A model generated the notes under the pieces. It did not search any database and had not been told where the DNA came from. It saw only the letters and a list, made by a program, of their open reading frames with translations. From Myxococcales bacterium (GTDB lineage: Bacteria > Myxococcota > Myxococcia > Myxococcales > JAKAPL01): 64,000 nt of DNA. Each line of letters begins with the position of its first letter. Within the stretch, counting starts at the first letter, position 1. This document shows, one piece after another, positions 42,601 to 48,561 of the stretch. The position numbers were made by a program, and so were the translations under genes. The DNA is taken from assembly GCA_021783235.1 (NCBI GenBank), contig JAJXUD010000017.1, positions 1 to 64,000 of the forward strand, in the 5' to 3' direction.

Positions 42601-43050
42601 CGGCGCGATGCGGACCTTCACCGGCGTGGCCCCTCCCGGAGAGACGCTTCCCGAGCTCGGCGTCGCGGTCAGGGCGGGGTCGTCGGGCAAGACGTGAAAG
42701 GTGAGCGGCTCGGTCCCGTCGTTGCCGATGGAGAAGCCGCCCTCCGGCGCGCCCGGAGAGAGCGAGAGCATGGCCGGCGGCGCGACCAGGTGTCCGTAGA
42801 GCCTCGGCGCCGGGGGCTTTGCGCCCGGCAGGAGGCAGCGGCCGCGCGGGTCGCAGCTCTGGCCGAGCGGGCAGTCCGTGTCGGCGCGGCAGCCCTGATC
42901 GCAGACGCCGGCGACGCAGTGGCTGCCGGCCGGACAGTGGGTGTCGAGCTCGCAGAGGTGGCCGTCGGAGACGAGCGGGGCGGTCGGGTGGCCGCCACAG
43001 GCGAGCGCGGCGAAGGTGAAGGCGAGAGCGATCGGGTTCCTGACGTGCAT
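39658..43050 (-). CDS. Large lipoprotein with coiled-coil/hydrophobic-tip region and Tc-toxin-A-like C-terminus
   Basis: 1130 residues, with lipobox LAC (Cys18). Two short Cys knots (CELDTHCPAGSHC, CRADTDCPLGQSC) are followed by a beta-rich N-terminal domain to about residue 310 and a Cys-containing helical part. From about 660 there are two long helices (QLTAAKISLMEARDRLSSAE onward, and AQADIQERFLIGQQEIADAQ onward). They flank a hydrophobic Gly/Ala segment (SVVGALQSGIAAVAGIAVGG) like the tip of an alpha-helical pore former. The last 120 residues resemble the TcB-binding end of TcA subunits. CAAWTLSLDQQG then DLSQLTDLQLFVHHHGRT parallels the SxWxLxLP and TISDVILHIRYTAR motifs. No TcB/TcC gene is nearby. 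Function is inferred from weak similarity. Confidence 0.6.
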   Translation of the reverse strand: MHVRNPIALAFTFAALACGGHPTAPLVSDGHLCELDTHCPAGSHCVAGVCDQGCRADTDCPLGQSCDPRGRCLLPGAKPPAPRLYGHLVAPPAMLSLSPGAPEGGFSIGNDGTEPLTFHVLPDDPALTATPSSGSVSPGGATPVKVRIAPTFAGRSATVHVLTTGGGSDLDIEYDSPLAGRLEGTVTVSGPYPLGDAPFAVELAGPPSAMAGALDGAASLLWPVNAASQASDDGVQFQVGFTFVAQPGQPGNPLLDVPVERSVTLSGKHQGGSVVSGSYTETIAGLPGAPLTATGSFTLRRVGPMSTPGLTPVSPPAFSPAAPSRLPACDGSCGDAASCFSEAFPFEQWGAGWSYSPDGNCMNGAALVACVNPGAIGCALADSQGSALLDVLRAEASDGLLAGKDAIAQLVQPAGGIGSASLEAEIQGLEGGAAILAGALHGSGGLFASGSYQLARALPASAFIPAASQDCLGGDDLAGFGGAIAARLFGLAQALDRIERGGDSAQVGESLAQGAASGVLLDLAALGGLNLLAPPSGPPTIEGLSEAMRMVDGTFSRLLAGLNPAGFAADYVPFVYDPTHPEQDLYEQTAALAAPFLSQAQGDEAALKSDSRAFDQSSSALASAAQGVAGALGQSVASLCGSVQDPTNPGPDCGKRSGSIKTATDQLTAAKISLMEARDRLSSAEQKLELLQQQAKAQQKDEEATLEAVEQDGKTLELMAVRKAEERLANEAMQCANSVVGALQSGIAAVAGIAVGGVGIPASGCFPLVNSVAFKDVGDAEAAAQAQADIQERFLIGQQEIADAQLKQALQAASADARTAKFEVQEKAQLFDVAKDQLRSLLAELAQALSEARQATAIVAHDGRAVPTDRLYRDADGLAWAGDLTLLRKWAFLTVRALEYVLDASVPEEGQVFSAESAEQLAGLLSSLRDEHDSAQLSAGWDQDREDVVSLAEDVLGITGPVVDPVTGQTLAPGEQLQQLLALPKSRDAAGNLRLRFATSVDQGGLFSEDVAVDTIVGVKMSMVGSLAGRTAYFTLTQAGETRLRDFGGSLVPYELEPKTALVPAGVNLASPGDPSVPESTDLFERPVDCAAWTLSLDQQGDPRNAAVDLSQLTDLQLFVHHHGRTLQGQ

Positions 43051-43230
43051 GGCGTTCCCTCGGGGCGCCGGGAGGGCGCCGTTCGGAGCCCACGCACATC
43101 AAGAGCCATGCCGAACGCCAACCAGGCGAAACCCCGAGGGCCGAGCGGGCCGCGCCGGTCGCGTTTCGCGACGGGGGGGGTGTGAATCCGGCCTTCTCCC
43201 TCTCGCGATGCCACGGCCTCGCCGGATGAA

Positions 43231-43244
43231 TTGATCTAGATCAA
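43231..43244. promoter_or_regulatory. FNR/ANR/DNR-type binding palindrome
   Basis: TTGATCTAGATCAA is a perfect match to the consensus TTGAT-N4-ATCAA of FNR-family regulators and is itself fully palindromic. It is centred 67 bp upstream of the GTG at 43305, allowing activation at about -41.5 if transcription starts near 43279. Regulation by oxygen or nitric oxide is inference. Confidence 0.6.
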
Positions 43245-43293
43245 GGCGGGCCGCTCGAAGGCCCGCTACCCTGCCGCCTTTCGAAGTCTCTCC

Positions 43294-43299
43294 AGGAGG
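43294..43299 (+). promoter_or_regulatory. Ribosome binding site for the B12-binding radical SAM gene
   Basis: AGGAGG is placed 5 nt before the GTG at 43305 and confirms this start. Confidence 0.85.
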
Positions 43300-43304
43300 G
43301 GCTC

Positions 43305-44945
43305 GTGCGCGTGCTTTTGGTGTGGCCGAAGTTCGAGAGCTTCTCGTTCTGGAACTTCGAGAAGGTCTGCGAGCTCATCGGCGTCCGCTACATGACCCCG
43401 CCGCTCGGCCTGCTCACGGTCGCCGCGCTCCTGCCGCGCGAGTGGGACCTGCGGGTCGTCGACGAGAACGTCCAGATGCTGGAGGAGCGCGACTTCGAGG
43501 GCGTCGACCTCGTCGTCCTCAGCAGCAAGATCGTCCACCGGCTCCGCGCCCTGGCCGTCATCCGCATGGCCCGGGCCCGTGGCCTCCCCGTGGCGGTCGG
43601 GGGGCCGGATCCAACCCTGACGCCCCAGCCCTACCTCGACGCGGGCGCGACCCACCTCTGCCGAGGCGAGGGAGAGATCACGATCCCGCGCCTGCTCGAG
43701 GATCTGCGCCGCGGCGTTCCCGAGGCGATCTACGACGCCCGCAAGGAGCTGGCGGATCTGACCCAGAGTCCCCCTCCCCGCTTCGACCTCATCGATCACC
43801 GCAACTACATGTACGTCGGGGTCCAGTACTCGCGCGGCTGCCCTTACAACTGCGAGTTCTGCAACGTCATCGACATCTTCGAGCACAAGTACCGGACCAA
43901 GACGCTCGCGCAGGTCCTCTCCGAGCTCGACCTCGTCTACTCGCTCGGCTACCGGGGGCAGCTCGACTTCTTCGACGACAACCTCGCGGGCGACATGAAG
44001 GCGGTCAAGCCGTTCCTGCGCGGCATCGCCGACTGGATGCGGGACCACAAGTACCCGTTCCACCTCTCGACCTCGATCACGCTCAACATCGCGAAGGACC
44101 CCGAGCTGCTCGACCTCCTGCGCGAGGCCCGCTTCAAGTACCTCCTCGTGGGCATCGAGACGCCCGACGCCCAGGCGCTCAAGCGCGCCCAGAAGCCGCA
44201 CAACGTGGGCTACTCGATCTCCGAGGCCTGCGACATCATCTACCGGCGGGCCGGCGCGACCGTCCATTCGGGCTTTCTCCTCGGACTGGACGGCGAGGCG
44301 CCGGACATCGCCGACCAGATCTGCAAGTGCGTCGACGAATCCGCCATCCCCTGGGTCATGGCGGGGGTCGTCTTCCCGCTCCCTGGGACGCAGCTCGCCC
44401 GCCGGCTGGAGCGCGAGGGGAGGCTCTTCGAGATCGCGCGCGACGAGCGGGTGCTCGAGGTGGCGCGGGACCAGATCTCGGCGGGCCTGATGTTTCAGCC
44501 CGAGCGGCCCCCAAAGGACGTGCTGCGCGACCTCGTGCGGGTGATGCACCATGCCTTCGAGCCCGCGGGCTATTTCGCCCGCTGCGGAGAGGTGGCCTCA
44601 CGGCTCGGCACCGTGCCGAACCTCATGCCGGGCTTCCGGATCTTCCTTCGCAACGCCCGCACCTTCCTGCGGCTCTGCGTGCGGATGACGCGCTCGAGCG
44701 AGACGCGGCGTCCCTTCTGGAAGGCGCTCTGGAAGGTCGTCTGGAAGAACTCCGCCGGGGTCGAGGCGCTCGCCACCCTCTCGGTGCTCTACCTCCACTT
44801 CCAGGCCATGCTCCCCTACTGCTACGAGCAGCTCGCGCTCCAGCGCAAGGAGCTCGACGATCTCGGCGAAGAGGCCTGGCTCGCGAAGAAGCTCGGCGCG
44901 CCGCCGCAGCCGAAGCTGCGGGTCGTGGCCGACGCACGAGCTTGA
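43305..44945 (+). CDS. Cobalamin-binding radical SAM protein
   Basis: 546 residues. The N-terminal B12-binding Rossmann domain has the beginning VLLVWPKFESFSFWNFEKV and a MTPPLGLLTVAALLP block typical of this class, then VVLSSKIVHRLRAL. The radical SAM motif is SRGCPYNCEFCNV (CxxxCxxC, about residue 182), followed by FFDDNLAGD and LLVGIETPD. The C-terminal 170 residues look like the DUF4070 domain found in hopanoid-modifying and related B12-rSAM enzymes (HpnP, HpnJ). Such proteins usually methylate unactivated carbons or cleave C-C bonds. No squalene-hopene or isoprenoid gene is in the window, so the substrate is unknown. A second radical SAM gene follows after 79 bp. Confidence 0.88.
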   Translation: MRVLLVWPKFESFSFWNFEKVCELIGVRYMTPPLGLLTVAALLPREWDLRVVDENVQMLEERDFEGVDLVVLSSKIVHRLRALAVIRMARARGLPVAVGGPDPTLTPQPYLDAGATHLCRGEGEITIPRLLEDLRRGVPEAIYDARKELADLTQSPPPRFDLIDHRNYMYVGVQYSRGCPYNCEFCNVIDIFEHKYRTKTLAQVLSELDLVYSLGYRGQLDFFDDNLAGDMKAVKPFLRGIADWMRDHKYPFHLSTSITLNIAKDPELLDLLREARFKYLLVGIETPDAQALKRAQKPHNVGYSISEACDIIYRRAGATVHSGFLLGLDGEAPDIADQICKCVDESAIPWVMAGVVFPLPGTQLARRLEREGRLFEIARDERVLEVARDQISAGLMFQPERPPKDVLRDLVRVMHHAFEPAGYFARCGEVASRLGTVPNLMPGFRIFLRNARTFLRLCVRMTRSSETRRPFWKALWKVVWKNSAGVEALATLSVLYLHFQAMLPYCYEQLALQRKELDDLGEEAWLAKKLGAPPQPKLRVVADARA

Positions 44946-45010
44946 CGCCGATCAATTCCGCGCGATGAGCGACGGAGCAGATTGCCCCCTTCGCCTCGCC
45001 GATGGGGGGC

Positions 45011-45016
45011 AGGAGG
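45011..45016 (+). promoter_or_regulatory. Ribosome binding site for the second radical SAM gene
   Basis: AGGAGG is 8 nt before the GTG at 45025. The ATG at 44965, which also opens the frame, lacks a comparable site. Confidence 0.7.
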
Positions 45017-45024
45017 AGACGAAC

Positions 45025-46299
45025 GTGCAAGCAAAGGTAAACCGCGACCTCGACCACCGGGAACTCTACCGGCTGCCCTGGACGTTGTCCGACAACGTCA
45101 TTGCCTGGCTCGAGCCGACCGCGAAGTGCAACCTGGCCTGCGAGGGCTGCTACCGGGCCAACGAGGACAGCCACAAGCCGCTCGCCCAGATCCAACAGGA
45201 GCTGGACGTCTTCGAGCGGGCGCGGACCTTCGACAGCGTCTCCATCGCCGGCGGCGATCCGCTGCTCCACCCGGAGATCGTCGAGATCGTCCGGATGATC
45301 GCGGCGCGGGATCACAAGCCGATCATCAACACCAACGGCCTTGCGCTCACCGACGAGCTGCTCCGCGAGCTGAAGGCCGCCGGAGCCGCCGGCTTCACCT
45401 TCCACATCGACAGCAAACAGGGGCGGCCCGGCTGGAAGAACAAGACCGAGGTCCAGCTGAACGAGCTGCGGCTGTCGTTCGCCGAGCGGGTCGCGAGGGC
45501 CGGCGGCCTCCTCTGCTCGTTCAACTCGACGGTGTACGAGGACACGCTCGACCAGGTGCCCGAGCTCGTGCAGTTCGCCCAGGATCACATCGACGTGATC
45601 CACAACATGGTCTTCATCACGCTCCGCGGCGCGCTGCTCGAGGGCGACTTCGAGTACTTCCGCGGCGGCGAGAAGATCGACGTCGCGCCGCTCCAGTACG
45701 CGGTGGACCAGCCGCGGCAGCGAATCGACCTCACCTCGCGCGAGGTGGTCGCGAAGATCCGCGAGCGGTTCCCCGACTTCGCCCCGGGCGCCTACCTGGG
45801 CGGCACGGAGAAGCCCGACTCGCTCAAGTGGCTGCTCGCCGGGCGGATCGGCAGCCCGGGCAAGATCCACGGCTACGTGGGCCCGCGGACGATCGAGCTC
45901 GGCCAGGTGGCGAACCACGCGGTCTTCGGCCGCTACCTCGCCTACCTCTCGCCCGGCATGCTCCGCCAGGGGAAGCTCATGCTCGGCCTCGCGCCGTTCG
46001 ATCCCGGGCTCCGTTCGATCGCGGCGAACTGGCTGCGCCACCTCGCCCGCCACCCGCTCGCCGCCAAGGACTCGCTCCACTTCCAGTCGATCATGGTGAT
46101 CCAGCCGATCGACGTCCTCCCCGACGGCCGGCAGAACATGTGCGACGGCTGCCCCGACATCACCGTCCACGACGGCCAGCTCGTCTGGTCGTGCCGGCTG
46201 GACGAGTGCCTCAAGTACGGCGGCTTCGTGCAGACGTCCCCCCGCCGCTGCGCCGCCGGTGAGCGGCCCGTGCCGCTCCACAGGGCCGGCGTCGCCTGA
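45025..46299 (+). CDS. Radical SAM protein with C-terminal Cys motif
   Basis: 424 residues from GTG 45025; ATG 44965 would add 20. The cluster motif is AKCNLACEGCYR (CxxxCxxC, about residue 36), followed by SIAGGDPLLHPEIVEIV (the GGE-like SAM motif reads GGDP) and PIINTNGLAL. About residues 355-400 a second Cys set, MCDGCPDITVHDGQLVWSCR then LDEC, could ligate an auxiliary iron-sulphur cluster. The general plan resembles MoaA/HpnH-type enzymes, but the middle region (residues 140-330) is not one I can place. It is adjacent to the B12-binding radical SAM gene and presumably acts in the same pathway under the FNR-like site. Confidence 0.82.
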   Translation: MQAKVNRDLDHRELYRLPWTLSDNVIAWLEPTAKCNLACEGCYRANEDSHKPLAQIQQELDVFERARTFDSVSIAGGDPLLHPEIVEIVRMIAARDHKPIINTNGLALTDELLRELKAAGAAGFTFHIDSKQGRPGWKNKTEVQLNELRLSFAERVARAGGLLCSFNSTVYEDTLDQVPELVQFAQDHIDVIHNMVFITLRGALLEGDFEYFRGGEKIDVAPLQYAVDQPRQRIDLTSREVVAKIRERFPDFAPGAYLGGTEKPDSLKWLLAGRIGSPGKIHGYVGPRTIELGQVANHAVFGRYLAYLSPGMLRQGKLMLGLAPFDPGLRSIAANWLRHLARHPLAAKDSLHFQSIMVIQPIDVLPDGRQNMCDGCPDITVHDGQLVWSCRLDECLKYGGFVQTSPRRCAAGERPVPLHRAGVA

Positions 46300-46305
46300 T
46301 CGCCG

Positions 46306-47322
46306 TCAGCGCTGGATCACGCGCCGGACGCTCTCCCGATCGACGGGCGAGATCTCGCCGCGGTCGGTGAAGATCGACCGAACCAGCGCGGCCGGGGTCA
46401 CGTCGAAGGCCGGGTTGAAGACGGCCGTCTCCTTCGGGCAGATCCGCGTCCCGCCCCAGTCGGTCACCTCCGCGGCGTCCCGCTCCTCGATCGGAATGCC
46501 CGCGCCGTCGGCCAGGGAGAGGTCGAAGGTCGAGGCCGGCGCGGCGACGTGGAAGGGAATGCCGTGGTGGAAGGCGGCGATCGCGACCCCGTAGGTCCCG
46601 ATCTTGTTCGCGACGTCGCCGTTCTCGGCGATCCGGTCGGCACCGGTCACCGCGAGCTGAACGAGGCCGCGCGCCATCAGCGAGGCCGCCATGCCGTCGC
46701 AGATCAACGTGTGCGGGACGCCGAGGCGCGAGAGCTCCCAGGCGGTCAGCCGCGCGCCCTGCAGCCGCGGCCGGGTCTCGTCGACGAAGACGTGAATCCG
46801 CTTCCCCTGCCGCTGCGCCTCGGCGATCACCCCGAGCGCCGTTCCGACCCCGCCGGTGGCGATCGCCCCCGCGTTGCAGTGGGTGAGCACTCCCATTCCC
46901 GACTCGATGCGCGCCGCACCCAGTGCCGCCATGCGCCGGTTCCCTTCGACGTCCTCCCGATGGAGCGCCCGGGCGAATTCGAGGAGCCCCTCCGGCGAAG
47001 GATCGACCCGGGCCCGTTCGCCGAGCCGAGCGAGCCCCCACGCGAGGTTCACCGCGGTGGGGCGCGTCGCTGCGAGCAGGCGGCTCGCCTCGACGATCGC
47101 GGCGGGACCCCGCCGCGCCGCGAGCACGAGCCCATAGGCCGCGGCGAGGCCGATGGCAGGCGCTCCGCGCACCACCATGTCGCGAATCGCCCGCGCGACG
47201 TCCTCTGGCGAGCCGAAGTCGAGCCAGAGCTCCTCGTGCGGCAGCCTCCGCTGATCGAGGAGCCGCAAGACGCCGCGCGCGGCGTCGCCCGACCACTCGA
47301 GGGGCGCGAGGGATTCAGCCAC
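46306..47322 (-). CDS. mtnA: S-methyl-5-thioribose-1-phosphate isomerase
   Basis: 338 residues from the GTG at 47322, which overlaps the preceding stop by 8 bp; a start at 47388 would lie inside the upstream gene. Family motifs are MVVRGAPAIGLAAAYG (about residue 45), GVLTHCNAGAIATGGVGTAL with the catalytic Cys (about 143), and TGADRIAENGDVANKIGTY with the catalytic Asp (about 222). The enzyme isomerises methylthioribose-1-phosphate to methylthioribulose-1-phosphate after breakdown of methylthioadenosine. The neighbour in the same operon is a class II aldolase-type protein that could take the next step. No MTA phosphorylase gene is in the window. Confidence 0.93.
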   Translation of the reverse strand: MAESLAPLEWSGDAARGVLRLLDQRRLPHEELWLDFGSPEDVARAIRDMVVRGAPAIGLAAAYGLVLAARRGPAAIVEASRLLAATRPTAVNLAWGLARLGERARVDPSPEGLLEFARALHREDVEGNRRMAALGAARIESGMGVLTHCNAGAIATGGVGTALGVIAEAQRQGKRIHVFVDETRPRLQGARLTAWELSRLGVPHTLICDGMAASLMARGLVQLAVTGADRIAENGDVANKIGTYGVAIAAFHHGIPFHVAAPASTFDLSLADGAGIPIEERDAAEVTDWGGTRICPKETAVFNPAFDVTPAALVRSIFTDRGEISPVDRESVRRVIQR

Positions 47323-47977
47323 GGTCGCGGGCCCGCCAGAGGTCGCGAAGCTGGGCGTCCGGTAGCCCGGAAGGCCGGCCGAGCGCATGGGCCATCCAGA
47401 GCACCTGCGCGGCGTGCTCGAGCCGCTCGGTGCCGAAGTAGGCGTCGGCCACGCTCTTTCCCACCGAGAGCGTGCCGTGCCGCTCGAGGATCAGGGCGTC
47501 GCTGACGTCGATTCGGCCGGCGAGCGCCGAGGCGAGCTCCTCGGTCTGCGGCCGGGCGTACGGGACGACCTCGATCCGGCCGAGGCTCAGGATGACCTCG
47601 GGGAGCACGTCGTTCAGCCGCGGGCTACGAACGAGCGAGAGCGCGATGCAGGTGGGGGGATGGGCGTGGACCACCGCCTCGACGTCCGGCCGCCGGCGCA
47701 GCGCCTCGAGGTGCATGGGAAGCTCGCCCGACGGCCGGCCGCTCCCGGAGAGCTGCCGCCCCTCCCCGTCGACCACCACGAGCTCCTCCTCCGAGAGGAA
47801 CGCCTTGGCGGCGCCGGTGGGCGTCACGAGGATCCGGCCCTCTCCGAGCCTCACCGAGACGTTGCCGTCGTTGGCCGCGAGGAAGCCCTTCTGGTGGAGG
47901 AGCCGGCAGAAGCGGACCACCTCGGCCCGGAGCTCTGGCTCGGTCCGGCGCGCTGGACGTGCGGGGGATGTCGGCAT
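47315..47977 (-). CDS. Class II aldolase/adducin-family protein (methylthioribulose-1-P dehydratase or aldolase)
   Basis: 220 residues from the ATG at 47977. A TTG at 48031 overlaps the upstream stop as TTGA and would add 18. The fold is clear from ANDGNVSVRLGEGRILVTPTG, the metal-binding VVHAHPPTCIAL (about residue 103) and HGTLSVGKSVADAYFGTERLEHAAQ. Two assignments compete: MtnB, the dehydratase of the methionine salvage pathway, or the Ald2 aldolase of the dihydroxyacetone-phosphate shunt, which yields DHAP and methylthioacetaldehyde. The absence of mtnC, mtnD or mtnW nearby leaves both open. Coupling to mtnA links it to methylthioribose metabolism. Confidence 0.8.
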   Translation of the reverse strand: MPTSPARPARRTEPELRAEVVRFCRLLHQKGFLAANDGNVSVRLGEGRILVTPTGAAKAFLSEEELVVVDGEGRQLSGSGRPSGELPMHLEALRRRPDVEAVVHAHPPTCIALSLVRSPRLNDVLPEVILSLGRIEVVPYARPQTEELASALAGRIDVSDALILERHGTLSVGKSVADAYFGTERLEHAAQVLWMAHALGRPSGLPDAQLRDLWRARDRG

Positions 47978-48027
47978 GGGTGGCCGGGTGTCGCACCCCC
48001 GGGCCTCGCGCGCAAGACGGCCATCGA

Positions 48028-48474
48028 TCAACGGGCGCCCCCGCCGACTCCGAACAGCGGGTGGGCGCGTGCCAGCGCCGGCCGGCGGGCCGCGAGCTCC
48101 GCGTGGAGCCGCGCCCGCAAGCGCTCGAGCGCTGCGGCGACCTCCTCCCAGCGCGCGGCGCCCCCCTCGCGACCTGCGCTCTCGAAGGCGCGATCGAGCT
48201 CGGCCGCATGACGGTGCAGCTCGTCGGCGGCGCCCGAGGCCTCGCCCTCGCCGTGGCAGGCGCCGCCGCAGCTCGCCTGGCGCGGGCAGCTCGCGCAGCC
48301 GGCGCCGGAGGAGGGAAGGCGATTCAGCAGGCGGAGCGTCAGCCGGCCGAGCGCGCGCCGCAAGGGCGGCGGCGGTGGCATCGGGGCGCGCCGCAGCCAG
48401 CCCTGCAGCTCGTCCACGCGCTCGAAGAGATCGCGGCGCTCGCGAAACAGGCGCTCGTGGTCGCTTCCGGACAC
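48028..48474 (-). CDS. Hypothetical Cys-cluster helical protein
   Basis: 148 residues. An N-terminal charged helix (DHERLFRERRDLFERVDELQ) and a C-terminal helix flank a central Cys-rich piece, GCASCPRQASCGGACHGEG, with four Cys and a His within 16 residues. This could bind zinc or an iron-sulphur cluster. No signal peptide or known family was recognised. It lies on the same strand as the aldolase/mtnA pair and 87 bp after rel. Confidence 0.5.
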   Translation of the reverse strand: MSGSDHERLFRERRDLFERVDELQGWLRRAPMPPPPPLRRALGRLTLRLLNRLPSSGAGCASCPRQASCGGACHGEGEASGAADELHRHAAELDRAFESAGREGGAARWEEVAAALERLRARLHAELAARRPALARAHPLFGVGGGAR

Positions 48475-48561
48475 CTGATCAGCCTAGGCGAAGGGCGAGC
48501 GCCAACCTTGACCCCGATCAACCCCGGTGGGAACGACGAGCGGGCGAGAAGGGCCAGCCAG

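Larger units (their letters stand above)
43051..43304. other. Divergent regulatory region
   Basis: 254 bp between the large lipoprotein and the radical SAM operon. It holds an FNR-type palindrome (43231-43244) and a 7-bp stem-loop (43246-43252 / 43260-43266). No gene was recognised here. Confidence 0.6.

Noticed and set aside
39682-43185. A 1167-codon plus-strand frame opposite the large lipoprotein
   Set aside because: No signal peptide or motif; the minus strand has a lipobox, Cys knots and a terminator.
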